The notes beneath the pieces are model-generated. The model saw only the letters and a program-made list of their open reading frames with translations. It was not told where the DNA came from and did no database searches. A program made the position numbers and the translations under genes. DNA of 64,000 nucleotides from Brevundimonas sp. (lineage in GTDB: Bacteria > Pseudomonadota > Alphaproteobacteria > Caulobacterales > Caulobacteraceae): positions 62,001 to 126,000 of the forward strand of contig QFQU01000004.1 of the NCBI GenBank assembly GCA_003248965.1. The letters run 5' to 3'. Below are positions 8,767 through 18,353 of the stretch, one piece after another. Position 1 is the stretch's first letter; every line of letters starts with the position of its first letter.

Positions 8767-11469
8767 ATGACCCCCGCTCCGCCCAGCCTCGACGACCGAC
8801 TAGACGAGGCCGCCGCCGCGCAGGATCCGCGCGCGGCGGTCTCTTTCGTTCTGCGCGAGGCCTATGACGCCGCCCGCACCCGCGCCGAGCGCAAGCTGGA
8901 CGCCGGTTCGAAGGGGCGCGAGGTCGCCCGTCTGTACGCCGCGGCCGCCGACGACATGCTGAAGGCCCTGTGGCGGGTGGCGACCGAGACCCTGTTTCCC
9001 GTCTCGCCGGTCGAGAGCGAACGTCTGTCGCTGGTGGCGGTGGGGGGCTATGGGCGGGGCGTCCTGGCGCCCTTCTCGGATCTGGACCTGCTGTTCCTGC
9101 GCCCGGCCAAGGCGACGCCACGCGGGGAGAGCGTGATCGGATTCGTCCTCTATGTGCTGTGGGATCTGGGGGTGAAGGTCGGGCCGTCGGTGCGCTCGGT
9201 CGAAGAGTGTCTGAGCCTGTCGCGCACCGACATGACGGTGCGGACGACCCTGCTGGAGGCGCGTCCGCTGGCGGGGGACGAGGCGCTGGCCCAGCTGATG
9301 ATCGGCCGGTTCCGCGACATGGTGTCCAGGTCCGACCCGCGCCCCTTCATCGCCGCCAAGCTGGAAGAACGGGCTGTGCGGCACGAGAAGGCCGGATCGA
9401 CCCGCTACAAGGTCGAACCCAACGTCAAGGACGGCAAGGGCGGCCTTCGCGACCTGAACACCCTGTACTGGATCGCCCGGTCCCTGGCCCCGGAAAGCCG
9501 GCTGGGCGCGACGGTGATGGACGAGCTGTTCACCCCGCGTGAACGGCGCACGTCTGACGAGGCGTTCGACTTCCTGTGGCGGGTTCGCATCCACCTGCAC
9601 CTGATCGCGGGGCGTGCCGAGGAGAAGCTGACCTTCGACATGCAGCCCGAGGTGGCCCGGCGCATGGGCTGGCGCGGGCGCGGCGACGAGCCGGCGGTAG
9701 AGCGGTTCATGCGACGTTATTTTCTGGTCGCGCGCGATGTCGGCGCCTTGACGCGCGCCATGTCGGCCAAGCTGGAGGCGCGCCACCAGAAGACGGCCCT
9801 GGGTCTGTCGCGCCTGATCACGCCCTTCCGCCCGGCGCGGCGCAAGCTGGAGGTCGAAGGCTTCTGGATCGACCAGGGCCGCCTGTCGGTCGAGGGCGCC
9901 GAGGTCTTCGCCGCCGATCCGACCAAACTGTTGAAGCTGTTCGTCTGCGCCGACCGGCACGATCTGGACCTGCACCCGGACGCCTTTTCGGCGGTGACGC
10001 GGTCCCTGTCGCTGGTGACGCCCCGGCTGAGGCGCGACCCCGAGGCCAGCAAGGCCTTCCTTAGCATCCTGGCGCATGGCCAGCGGCCCTACCGCGTTCT
10101 GACCCTGATGAACGAGACGGGCCTTCTGGGTCGCTTCCTGCCGGAATGGGGCCGGATCGTCGGCCAGACCCAGTTCAACATGTACCACGCCTATACGGTG
10201 GACGAGCATACGCTCCAGGCCATCGGGGTCATCAACGACATCGCCCGCGGCAAGTTGCGGGACGACCACCCGATGGCTTCCGAGATCGTGCATCTGATCT
10301 CGGACATGGAGGCCCTGATGCTGGCCATGCTGCTGCACGACGTCGGCAAGGGCGGCGAGCGGGGACAGCTGGAGGACGGCGCCATCGCCGCGCGCCGCGC
10401 GTGCGAACGGCTGGGCGTCGATCCGCGCCGGATCGAACTGGTCGTCTGGCTGGTTCGCAACCATCTGGCGCTGAGCGATCACGCCCAGAAGCGCGACCTG
10501 TCCGACCCGGCCACCATCCGCGCCTTCGCCGAACTGGTCGGCGATCCCGAGCGCCTGCGGATGCTGCTGGTGTTGACCGTCGCCGACATCCGCGCCGTGG
10601 GCCCGGGCGTCTGGAACGGCTGGAAGGGGCAGCTGATGCGCACGCTCTATAACCAGGTCGCCGCCCTGTTCCGGGGCGAGGACATGGCGCGCGCCGATCC
10701 CCTGGCCGAGGAGGCCGAACTGGTGGCGCGGGCGCGGATCGAGGGGGCGGCGGCCCGGGCGCGGGCGACGCCGGCGGTGGAGGGCCTGCCGGTCCAGACC
10801 ACCGAAATCTCCATCGCCGCCGCCGACCGTCCCGGCCTGTTCGCCGACCTGGCCCAGACCATGGCCGCCCTGGGGGCGGACGTGACCGACGCTCGCGTCG
10901 CCACCAGCGATCAGGGCGTCGTCCTGGACGTCTTTCGCGTTCAGGACGGGGCGGGGCTGCCCTACGGCCAGGCCGAACCCCGTCGCCTCAAGGCCATGGT
11001 CGAGGCGCTGGAGCGCGCCGCGCGGGGGGAGGGCCGTATCGGCAAGGCGCCCGAACCCGCCGGCAATGCGCGAAAGGCCGCCTTCGAGGTCCGCCCCGTC
11101 GTCATGGTCGATCATCACGCCAGCGAGACCGCCACGGTGGTCGAGGTGTCGGGCGCCGACCGCCCCGGCCTTCTGGCGGCCCTGTCGCGCGTCTTCAACG
11201 ACGAGGGGCTGAGCATCCGTTCGGCCCATGTCGCCAGCTTCGGCGAGCGGGCGGTGGACAGCTTCTATGTCGTTGACCGCAAGGGACGCAAGGTCGCCTC
11301 GGAACAGCGGATCGAGGAGCTGAGGCGCGCGCTGGAGGCGGTGCTGGACAGCCGCGCGCCCGCGCCCGCCGGCCGCAAGGTGGCCTCTGCCCGCGCCAGC
11401 GCCCGCGACGTGTCCGAACTGGGCCGCCGGGCGCGCAAGCCTGTATCGCGGGGACCGGAAGCGCGCTAA
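8767..11469 (+). CDS. glnD: [Protein-PII] uridylyltransferase / uridylyl-removing enzyme
   Basis: 900 residues, normal length. The nucleotidyltransferase domain shows 'VAVGGYGRG' near residue 94 followed by 'FSDLDLLFL' (catalytic DxD). The 'KDGKGGLRDL' linker is typical. The HD domain carries 'LLHDVGKGG' near residue 522. Two C-terminal ACT domains begin at about 680 ('AADRPGLFADLAQTMAALGADV') and 790 ('GADRPGLLAALSRVFNDEGLSI'), which bind glutamine. GlnD adds or removes UMP on PII to report nitrogen status. The order glnD-murJ is familiar from other alphaproteobacteria. Confidence 0.97.
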   Translation: MTPAPPSLDDRLDEAAAAQDPRAAVSFVLREAYDAARTRAERKLDAGSKGREVARLYAAAADDMLKALWRVATETLFPVSPVESERLSLVAVGGYGRGVLAPFSDLDLLFLRPAKATPRGESVIGFVLYVLWDLGVKVGPSVRSVEECLSLSRTDMTVRTTLLEARPLAGDEALAQLMIGRFRDMVSRSDPRPFIAAKLEERAVRHEKAGSTRYKVEPNVKDGKGGLRDLNTLYWIARSLAPESRLGATVMDELFTPRERRTSDEAFDFLWRVRIHLHLIAGRAEEKLTFDMQPEVARRMGWRGRGDEPAVERFMRRYFLVARDVGALTRAMSAKLEARHQKTALGLSRLITPFRPARRKLEVEGFWIDQGRLSVEGAEVFAADPTKLLKLFVCADRHDLDLHPDAFSAVTRSLSLVTPRLRRDPEASKAFLSILAHGQRPYRVLTLMNETGLLGRFLPEWGRIVGQTQFNMYHAYTVDEHTLQAIGVINDIARGKLRDDHPMASEIVHLISDMEALMLAMLLHDVGKGGERGQLEDGAIAARRACERLGVDPRRIELVVWLVRNHLALSDHAQKRDLSDPATIRAFAELVGDPERLRMLLVLTVADIRAVGPGVWNGWKGQLMRTLYNQVAALFRGEDMARADPLAEEAELVARARIEGAAARARATPAVEGLPVQTTEISIAAADRPGLFADLAQTMAALGADVTDARVATSDQGVVLDVFRVQDGAGLPYGQAEPRRLKAMVEALERAARGEGRIGKAPEPAGNARKAAFEVRPVVMVDHHASETATVVEVSGADRPGLLAALSRVFNDEGLSIRSAHVASFGERAVDSFYVVDRKGRKVASEQRIEELRRALEAVLDSRAPAPAGRKVASARASARDVSELGRRARKPVSRGPEAR

Positions 11470-11506
11470 GCCTCGGACCCTTCCTTCGACCTCGCCGAAC
11501 GTCCGC

Positions 11507-13099
11507 ATGAGCCTCGCCCGCAACACCCTGGTTCAATCGAGCCTGACCCTGGGCAGTCGTATTCTCGGCTTCGCGCGCGACATGGCCCTGGCCGCCCGGT
11601 TCGGCCAGGGGCCGATGATGGACGCCTTCACCACGGCGCTGATGCTGCCCAACATGTTCCGGCGCCTGTTCGCCGAGGGCGCCTTCGCCCAGGCCTTCGT
11701 GCCGGTCTATGGCGGGGTCAAGGCGCGCGAGGGCGATGAAGCCGCCGCCGTGACGGCCTCGGAGGCGCTCAGCTTCATGCTGGCGGTGGTCGCCGGCTTC
11801 TGCGTCCTGTTGCAGGTCGTCATGCCCTGGATCATGCCCTGGCTGCTGTCGGCCTATCGCGGCCAGCCCGAGGTGCTGCGCGCGGCCGTGATCGCGACCC
11901 AGCTGGCCATGCCCTATCTGGCCTGCATGACGGCCGCATCCCTGTTGTCGGGGATATTGAACACCGGGGGGCGGTTCGCCCTGTCGGCCGGCGTGCCGGT
12001 CTTTCTGAACCTGTGCACCCTGGCGGCGCTGGTTCCGCCCATGCTGCTGCCGATTCCGCAGGAGACGGTGCTGATGATGGTGACGGCCGCCGTCACCGTG
12101 TCCGGCGTCATCCAGGCCGCGCTTCTGTGGTGGGGCGTGCGACGCCTGGGCGTGCGGCTGAAGCTGGGCCTGCCGCGCATCACGCCCAACGTCAAAAGGA
12201 CGCTGAGCCTGGCCGTGCCCGGCGCCCTGGCCGGCGGCGCCTTGCAGATCAACTCCCTGGTGTCGCAGTTCCTGACCGGCTCGGACGAGGGCGCGCGCTC
12301 GGTCCTCTATAACGCGGACCGTCTGTATCAACTGCCGCTGGGCCTGGTGGGGGTCGCCATCGGCCTGGCCCTTGTTCCGCGCCTGACCAGGGCCTTCGTC
12401 GCCGGCGATCACGAAGGCGGCCAGCGGACGCTGGACGACGGCATCAATCTGGCCATGGCCTTCACCCTGCCGGCGGCCGTCGCCCTGTTCGTCATTCCGT
12501 TCTTCGTCATCGACGCCACGGTGACGCGCGGGGCCTTCACCTCGGCCGACGCCGCCCGCACCGCCGATGTCCTGCGCCAGTTCGCCTGGGGCGTGCCGGC
12601 CTTCGTCCTGGCCAAGGTGCTGACGCCGCCCTTCTTCGCCCGTCAGGACACCCGCCGGCCGATGATCTTCGCCGTCGCCAGCGTGATCGTGACCGTGGTT
12701 CTGGGTTCGGCCCTGTTCTTCTGGTTCCGCAGCCGGGGCTGGGACGGCGTTCTGGGTCTGGCGGTCGCCACCAGCACCGCCGCCTGGGTCAATGTCGGCC
12801 TCCTGGGCGGGGTGCTGGTCCGAGAGAACAGCTGGCGGCCGTCGCCCGCCTTTCTGTCGCGCATCGGCCGCGTCGTCGCCGCCAGCCTGGTCATGGCCGC
12901 CCTGTTGTTCGCCGCCAGCGTCGAATACGCCCTGTTGAGCCGGGTGTTCCTGGCCAAGGAGATCGCGATCCTGGTGGTCTGCGGCGTCGGCGCGGCGCTT
13001 TACGGGTTCTGCCTGCTGCTGTTCCGCGCGGTCACGCTGGGCGAGCTGAAGGCGACGCTCCGCCGCGAGCCGGGCGGTGGCGTCTCCGGTCTGGACTGA
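11507..13099 (+). CDS. murJ: Lipid II flippase MurJ
   Basis: 530 residues with about 14 hydrophobic segments. The start 'LVQSSLTLGSRILGFARDMALAARFG' and 'FRRLFAEGAFAQAFVPVY' are MurJ/MviN signatures carrying the conserved early Arg residues. MurJ exports lipid II across the inner membrane for peptidoglycan synthesis. It lies 37 bases after glnD in the same direction, so the two are probably one unit. No terminator is visible between them. Confidence 0.96.
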   Translation: MSLARNTLVQSSLTLGSRILGFARDMALAARFGQGPMMDAFTTALMLPNMFRRLFAEGAFAQAFVPVYGGVKAREGDEAAAVTASEALSFMLAVVAGFCVLLQVVMPWIMPWLLSAYRGQPEVLRAAVIATQLAMPYLACMTAASLLSGILNTGGRFALSAGVPVFLNLCTLAALVPPMLLPIPQETVLMMVTAAVTVSGVIQAALLWWGVRRLGVRLKLGLPRITPNVKRTLSLAVPGALAGGALQINSLVSQFLTGSDEGARSVLYNADRLYQLPLGLVGVAIGLALVPRLTRAFVAGDHEGGQRTLDDGINLAMAFTLPAAVALFVIPFFVIDATVTRGAFTSADAARTADVLRQFAWGVPAFVLAKVLTPPFFARQDTRRPMIFAVASVIVTVVLGSALFFWFRSRGWDGVLGLAVATSTAAWVNVGLLGGVLVRENSWRPSPAFLSRIGRVVAASLVMAALLFAASVEYALLSRVFLAKEIAILVVCGVGAALYGFCLLLFRAVTLGELKATLRREPGGGVSGLD

Positions 13100-13151
13100 C
13101 GGGCGACGAACCGATAAGCGCGAGACCATGATCAATTCGGGCCCTGTTCTT

Positions 13152-13181
13152 GATCGGCGATGGCGCGGCTGATCGCCGATC
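13152..13181. repeat. Perfect 10-bp inverted repeat in trpS leader
   Basis: GATCGGCGAT at 13152-13161 and its exact complement ATCGCCGATC at 13172-13181 are separated by ten bases, about 40 bases before the trpS ATG and 50 after the murJ stop. There is no T-run on either side, so it is not a standard terminator. It could be an mRNA leader hairpin or a DNA-binding dyad. Only the symmetry is observed; the role is open. Confidence 0.5.
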
Positions 13182-13222
13182 GCTTCGCCACGCCTGCCCC
13201 TGTATTTTCGAGACCCGACCTC

Positions 13223-14272
13223 ATGACTGATCAGACCCCGGCTCCCGCCGCCCCGGCCTATGACGGCCCGCGCCGCATCCTTTCCGGCATCCAGGCCTCC
13301 GGCGCCCTGCATCTGGGCAATTATCTCGGCGCGCTGAAGCGTTTCGTCGAGCTTCAGGATCAGGGCGCGCCCCTGTTCGTCTTCGTCGCCGACATGCACG
13401 CCATCACCGTGTGGCAGGACCCGGCCAAGCTGACGGCTCAGACGCGCGAGATCGCCGCCGCCTATCTGGCCTCGGGCCTGGACCCGGCCAAGGCGGCCAT
13501 CTTCCCCCAGTCGGCCGTGCGCGCCCATGCCGACCTGGCCTGGATCTTCAACTGCGTCGCCCGCCTCGGCTGGCTCGACCGGATGACCCAGTTCAAGGAG
13601 AAGTCGGGCAAGCACAAGGAGCGTGCCTCGGTTGGCCTCTACACCTATCCGGTGCTGCAGGCGGCCGACATCCTGCTTTACAAGGCGACCGAAGTGCCGG
13701 TCGGCGAAGACCAGAAGCAGCATCTGGAACTGACCCGCGACATCGCCGCCAAGTTCAACAACGACTTCGGCGTTCCGGGCTATTTCCCCGTGCCCGAGCC
13801 GCTGATCCAGGGGCCGGCGACGCGGGTCATGTCCCTGCGCGACGGCGCGGCCAAGATGTCCAAGTCGGACCCCTCGGACAACAGCCGCATCAACCTGACC
13901 GACGACGCCGACACCATCGCCGGCAAGATCAGGAAGGCCAAGACCGACCCCGCGCCCCTGCCCGAGACTCTGGAGGGACTGGACGACCGGCCCGAGGCCA
14001 AGAACCTGGTCGCCATCTACGCCGCCCTGGCCGGGCTGACGCGCGAACAGGTGATCGAACAGTTCGGCGGCCAGGGCTTCGGCGCCTTCAAGCCGGCCCT
14101 GGCCGATCTGGCGGTGTCCAGCCTGGCCCCCGTCACGGCCGAGATGCGCCGCCTGATGGCCGACCCGGCCGAGATCGACCGTGTGCTGAAGGACGGCGCC
14201 GAGCGCGCCGCCGCCGTCGCCGATCCGGTGGTTGACGAGGTCAAGAAGATCGTCGGCTTCTGGAGGGCGTAA
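13223..14272 (+). CDS. trpS: Tryptophanyl-tRNA synthetase
   Basis: 349 residues. The HIGH-type motif is 'GALHLGNYLGAL' near residue 31 and the KMSKS loop is 'AKMSKSDPSDNSRI' near residue 210. Other class I TrpRS landmarks are 'PQSAVRAHADLAWIFNC' and 'YPVLQAADILLY'. It charges tRNA-Trp. I chose the ATG at 13223; the upstream in-frame extension starting at 13160 is unlike the family and crosses the leader hairpin. The stop overlaps the next start (TAATG). Confidence 0.96.
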   Translation: MTDQTPAPAAPAYDGPRRILSGIQASGALHLGNYLGALKRFVELQDQGAPLFVFVADMHAITVWQDPAKLTAQTREIAAAYLASGLDPAKAAIFPQSAVRAHADLAWIFNCVARLGWLDRMTQFKEKSGKHKERASVGLYTYPVLQAADILLYKATEVPVGEDQKQHLELTRDIAAKFNNDFGVPGYFPVPEPLIQGPATRVMSLRDGAAKMSKSDPSDNSRINLTDDADTIAGKIRKAKTDPAPLPETLEGLDDRPEAKNLVAIYAALAGLTREQVIEQFGGQGFGAFKPALADLAVSSLAPVTAEMRRLMADPAEIDRVLKDGAERAAAVADPVVDEVKKIVGFWRA

Positions 14273-14736
14273 TGGGCGTCTATGAAGCCAGGGTCGTCTG
14301 GAACCGGGGCGATCAGCCCTTCCTGGACAAGCGCTACAGCCGCGCCCATTCCTGGAGCTTCGACGGCGGGGCGGTGGTTCCGGCTTCGTCAGCGCCGTCC
14401 AGCGTGCCGCTGCCGATGTCCGATCCCGCAGGCGTCGATCCGGAAGAGGCGATGGTCGCCTCTCTTTCCAGCTGTCATATGCTGTGGTTCCTGGCTTTCG
14501 CCGCCAACGCCGGCCTGGTGGTCGACACCTATGTCGACGAGGCGTCGGGCAAGATGGGCAAGGACGATGACGGCAAGCGCTATCTGGCCCAGGTGACGCT
14601 GCGCCCCTTCACCAGCTTCACCGGCCGCGAGCCCGATCAAGCCGAGATCGACGCCCTGCACCACCAGGCCCACGATCATTGCGAAATGGCCCATTCGGTC
14701 CGCGCGACCATCGCCATTGAGGCTACTGTCGGCTGA
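14272..14736 (+). CDS. OsmC family peroxiredoxin-like protein
   Basis: 154 residues. The OsmC/Ohr fold is indicated by 'VASLSSCHMLWFLAFAANAG' with the peroxidatic Cys at about residue 68 and the second Cys in 'AHDHCEMAHSV' at about 138. 'VPLPMSDPAGVDPEEAMVASLSSCHM' also fits the family. OsmC-type proteins reduce organic hydroperoxides using lipoyl or other dithiol donors. Coupled to trpS by a one-base overlap (TAATG), an unusual partner. It converges on polA with only about 20 bases between. Confidence 0.9.
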   Translation: MGVYEARVVWNRGDQPFLDKRYSRAHSWSFDGGAVVPASSAPSSVPLPMSDPAGVDPEEAMVASLSSCHMLWFLAFAANAGLVVDTYVDEASGKMGKDDDGKRYLAQVTLRPFTSFTGREPDQAEIDALHHQAHDHCEMAHSVRATIAIEATVG

Positions 14737-14757
14737 ACGCCTTTCAGGGTTCGCGTC

Positions 14758-17676
14758 CTAGTGCGCCTCGTCCCAGTTGGCGGCGGCGCGGGCGTCGACG
14801 ACGAGCGGAACGGACAAGGCGACGGCGGGCTCGGCGGCGTTTTCCATCACACGCTTGATGACGGCGATGGCGCGGTCGGCCTCGGCTTCCGGCGCCTCGA
14901 ACACCAGTTCGTCGTGCACCTGAAGCAGCATGCGCGTGCTCAGGCCGGCGTCGGTCAGGGCGGCGGGCATGCGGATCATGGCGCGGCGGATGATGTCGGC
15001 CGCGGCGCCCTGGATCGGGGCGTTGATGGCGGCGCGCTCGCCGAACTGGCGCTCGGCGCCGGACTTGGAGTGAATGGCCGGGATGTGGATTCGGCGGCCG
15101 AAGACGGTGGAGACGAAGCCCGTCTGGCGCACCTCGGCCTTGGTCTTGTCCATATAGGCGCGGATGCCGGGGAAACGCTCGAAATAGGTCTTGATATAGG
15201 CCCCGGCCTCGCCCTGATCGATGCCGAGCTGGGCGGCCAGACCGAAGGCCGAGATGCCATAGACGATGCCGAAATTGATCGCCTTGGCCCGGCGGCGCGT
15301 CTCGGACGGCATGCCCTCGACCGGCACGCCGAACATTTCCGAGGCGGTGGCCGCGTGAATGTCCAGCCCGGCCTTGAAGGCGCGCTTCAGCTCGGGGATG
15401 TCGCCGATATGGGCCAGAAGACGTAATTCGATCTGGCTGTAGTCCGCCGAGATCAGCACATGGCCCGGCGAGGCGATGAAGGCCTGGCGGATTTCGCGTC
15501 CGGTCTCGGTGCGGATGGGGATGTTCTGCAGGTTCGGGTCCGACGAGGCCAGCCGCCCGGTCGAGGCCGCCGCCAGCTGATAGGAGGTGTGGACCCGGTC
15601 GGTCTTCGGATCGGCGGCGGCGATCAGGGCGTCGGTGTATGTGCCCTTCAGCTTGGACAGCTGGCGCCAGTCCAGAAGGACGCGCGGCAGGTCGTGGGTG
15701 AGGGCCAGTTCCTCCAGCACGCTGGCGTCGGTGCCCCATTGGCCCGAGGCGGTCTTCTTGCCGCCGGGCAGGTTCAGTTCGCCAAACAGGATGTCGCCGA
15801 TCTGGCGGGGCGAACCGATGTTGAAGGGGCGGCCTGCGATCTCGTGGGCCTTGGCCTCCAGCTCGGCCATGCGCAGACCGAATTCGCTGGACAAGCGTTT
15901 CAGCCGGTCGGGATCGATGCGGACGCCCACCCGCTCCATCTCGGCCAGGACGGTCGGCATCGGCCGTTCCAGCGTCTCATAGACGGTGGACAGGCCCTCG
16001 CGCGCCAGCCGTGGCTTCAGAAGCCGCCACAGGCGCAGGGTCACGTCCGCGTCCTCGGCCGCATACTGGGTCGCGGGCTCCAGGGCGACGTGCTTGAACG
16101 ACTTCTGGCTCTTGCCCGTGCCAGCCACCTTCTTGAAGGGGATGGGATCGTGGCCCAGGTGCAGTCGCGCCAGATCGTCCATGCCGTGTCCGTGCAGCCC
16201 GCCGTCCAGGACGTAGGAGATCAGCATGGTGTCGTCATAGGGGGCGACGCGGATGCCGCGACGCGCCATTACGGCGATGTCGTACTTGCCGTTCTGAACG
16301 ATCTTCAGCACCGACGGGTCTTCCAGCAGGGTCTTCAGCCGCGCCAGGGTCGTCGTCTTGTCCAGCTGATGGATCGGTTCGCGCGTTTCGCCCGGTTCTC
16401 CGAACAGGCCGCCTTCGCCGTCCTGCGGCTCGTGTTCGTGGGTCAGGGGAATGTAGCAGGCGTCGTTGGGTCCGATGGCCAAGGACACGCCGCACAGGCC
16501 CGCATGGGTCGCCGACAGGGCGTCGGTCTCGGTGTCGAACCCGACGACGCCCGCCTCGGTCGCGCGTTCGATCCAGCGCTCCAGGGCGTCTTCGGTCCGT
16601 ACGCATTCATAGGCGCTCAGGTCGAAGAGGTGCGGCTCGGCCGGGGCGGCGACTTCCTTGGGCGCATAGCGCGGCGTGGCCACCGGCGCGGACAGGTTGG
16701 GCGCGCGCTTCGGCGCGAAGACCGAGGTCTCGCTGGGGCCCGCCTTGCCGTCGCCGACCCGCCGCGCCAGGGAGCGGAATTCCATCGTCTCAAGGAAGGC
16801 GGAGAGGGTTTCGGGGTCAGGATCCCTGACGGCGAAATCCGCGATCGGCTCGGGCGTCGGCGCATCGCAGGTCAGGCGCACCAGTTCGCGCGACAGGCGG
16901 ATCTGATCGGCGAAATCGATCAGGGTCTGGCGCCGCTTGGGCTGTTTGATCTCGTCGGCGCGGGCCAGCAGCGTGTCCAGATCGCCATATTCGTCCAGCA
17001 GCTGGGCCGCCGTCTTGGGGCCGATGCCGGGCGCGCCTGGGACGTTGTCGACGCTGTCGCCGATCAGGGCCTGAAGATCGACCATCTTCTCGGGCCCCAC
17101 GCCGAACTTCTCGAACACCTCCGGCTCGGCCAGACGCCGGTCCTTCATCGGGTCCCACATGACCACGCCGCCGCCGATCAGCTGCATCAGGTCCTTGTCG
17201 GACGACACGATCACCGCCTCGCCGCCCGCCTCGCGCGCCTTGCAGGCGTAGGTGGCGATCAGGTCGTCGGCCTCGTAGCCGGGCAGTTCGACGCAATGGA
17301 CGCCGAACGCCGCCGTCGCCTCGCGCACCAGCGGAAACTGCGGGATCAGGTCTTCGGGCGGCGGCGGACGGTGGGCCTTGTATTGATCATACAGGGTGTT
17401 GCGGAACGTCTTTTCCGAATGGTCGAAGATGGCGACCAGATGGGTCGGACCATCCGCGCCCTTCATGTCCTTCAACAGCTTCCACAACATGTTGCAGTAG
17501 CCCTGGACGGCGCCCACCGGCAGGCCGTCCGACTTGCGCGTCAGGGGCGGCAGGGCGTGATAGGCGCGGAAGATATAGGCCGAGGCGTCGATCATCCACA
17601 GACGCAGCGCCGGCCCGTCCTGGGTCAAAGGGCGGTCCTGGGTGTCGGCGGCGTCGGGGGCGGAGGCGTCGGTCAT
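14758..17676 (-). CDS. polA: DNA polymerase I
   Basis: 972 residues. The 5'-3' exonuclease domain is about residues 25-310 ('LWMIDASAYIFRAYHALPPL', 'DDLIATYA', 'GDSVDNVPGAPGIGPKTA'). The 3'-5' exonuclease domain follows with intact acidic residues ('VVGFDTETDAL', about 375). The polymerase domain shows motif A 'ISADYSQIELRLLAH', motif B 'RRRAKAINFGIVYGIS' and motif C 'LLQVHDELVFEAP'. So all three activities look intact. It fills gaps in repair and removes Okazaki RNA primers. Transcribed alone, 38 bases upstream of the following lipoprotein gene's end. Confidence 0.98.
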   Translation of the reverse strand: MTDASAPDAADTQDRPLTQDGPALRLWMIDASAYIFRAYHALPPLTRKSDGLPVGAVQGYCNMLWKLLKDMKGADGPTHLVAIFDHSEKTFRNTLYDQYKAHRPPPPEDLIPQFPLVREATAAFGVHCVELPGYEADDLIATYACKAREAGGEAVIVSSDKDLMQLIGGGVVMWDPMKDRRLAEPEVFEKFGVGPEKMVDLQALIGDSVDNVPGAPGIGPKTAAQLLDEYGDLDTLLARADEIKQPKRRQTLIDFADQIRLSRELVRLTCDAPTPEPIADFAVRDPDPETLSAFLETMEFRSLARRVGDGKAGPSETSVFAPKRAPNLSAPVATPRYAPKEVAAPAEPHLFDLSAYECVRTEDALERWIERATEAGVVGFDTETDALSATHAGLCGVSLAIGPNDACYIPLTHEHEPQDGEGGLFGEPGETREPIHQLDKTTTLARLKTLLEDPSVLKIVQNGKYDIAVMARRGIRVAPYDDTMLISYVLDGGLHGHGMDDLARLHLGHDPIPFKKVAGTGKSQKSFKHVALEPATQYAAEDADVTLRLWRLLKPRLAREGLSTVYETLERPMPTVLAEMERVGVRIDPDRLKRLSSEFGLRMAELEAKAHEIAGRPFNIGSPRQIGDILFGELNLPGGKKTASGQWGTDASVLEELALTHDLPRVLLDWRQLSKLKGTYTDALIAAADPKTDRVHTSYQLAAASTGRLASSDPNLQNIPIRTETGREIRQAFIASPGHVLISADYSQIELRLLAHIGDIPELKRAFKAGLDIHAATASEMFGVPVEGMPSETRRRAKAINFGIVYGISAFGLAAQLGIDQGEAGAYIKTYFERFPGIRAYMDKTKAEVRQTGFVSTVFGRRIHIPAIHSKSGAERQFGERAAINAPIQGAAADIIRRAMIRMPAALTDAGLSTRMLLQVHDELVFEAPEAEADRAIAVIKRVMENAAEPAVALSVPLVVDARAAANWDEAH

Positions 17677-17714
17677 GGGCGGAACATAGGCGGCCGAAGC
17701 CGCCGCGTCAGCCG

Positions 17715-18353
17715 TCAGAATTCGGTCCAGCTGGAACCGGGGTTACGGCGGCCCGGTTGGGCCTGCTGCTGGCCCCAGGTCACGATCATGAACAGCTTGT
17801 GGCTGCGGATGCGATACTGGCCGATCATCGGCAGAACCGCGCCCAGGGGCGCCCCGGTCTTCGCTTCGTAGAGAAATCCGGAGAATTCGGCGACGCCGGC
17901 GCGGTCCCGGTTGCTGTAGACCGACAGCTCCGGCAGCGAAACGACGTTCAGGTTCTCGTTGATCGGAATCCGCATTTCCGGAATGCCGACCACGCGACGC
18001 ATCTGCTCCAGCGCCAGGGCGCCGGTGCGGAGTTCGAACACGGCGTCGGCGTCTTCCCTGTTGCGGGTCAGTCGATAGCCGGCGTCGGACAGGGCCGCGC
18101 GGATCGCGCTGATGGCGTAGCGGGAGTTTTCGGCCTGGAAATAGGTCTCGTCGACGAAGATGGCCGAGGCTGTCGGCAGGGGCAGGGATAGACCCTCGAC
18201 CGCCTTGTCGGCGGCCCGCGCCAGCAACAGCTGCTCGGTCGCGGTGCGGCCGATGTTCGATTCGGTCGTCGAGGCGCAGGCCGACGCCAGGATGACCGTC
18301 GTCCCCAGCGCGGCGGCCATGCGCGCCTGCGCGGCCCCAAACCGAACCATCAC
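17715..18353 (-). CDS. Putative lipoprotein, conserved, unknown function
   Basis: 212 residues from a GTG overlapping the gloA stop (GTGA); an ATG is the very next codon. The N-terminus has a hydrophobic stretch ending in 'VILASACAS', a lipobox-like site though with Ala rather than Leu at -3. The early 'NIGRTATEQLLLARAADKAV' is a motif I associate with a small family of alphaproteobacterial lipoproteins (possibly the DUF6655 group, from memory only). The rest is alpha/beta with no catalytic motif I recognise. Coupling to gloA suggests coexpression. Confidence 0.7.
   Translation of the reverse strand: MMVRFGAAQARMAAALGTTVILASACASTTESNIGRTATEQLLLARAADKAVEGLSLPLPTASAIFVDETYFQAENSRYAISAIRAALSDAGYRLTRNREDADAVFELRTGALALEQMRRVVGIPEMRIPINENLNVVSLPELSVYSNRDRAGVAEFSGFLYEAKTGAPLGAVLPMIGQYRIRSHKLFMIVTWGQQQAQPGRRNPGSSWTEF

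Noticed and set aside
8800..11526. 908-codon open frame on the minus strand opposite glnD
   Set aside because: GlnD's domains and motifs are intact on the plus strand; the antisense frame has compositionally biased residues (His, Gln, Arg) and no motif. It is a high-GC shadow.
11195..13723. 842-codon minus-strand frame across murJ and trpS
   Set aside because: Spans two real genes and the intergenic dyad; rich in Gly/Gln/His/Arg, no recognisable domain.
15460..17871. 803-codon plus-strand frame opposite polA
   Set aside because: polA carries every polymerase motif; this frame has only low-complexity translation.
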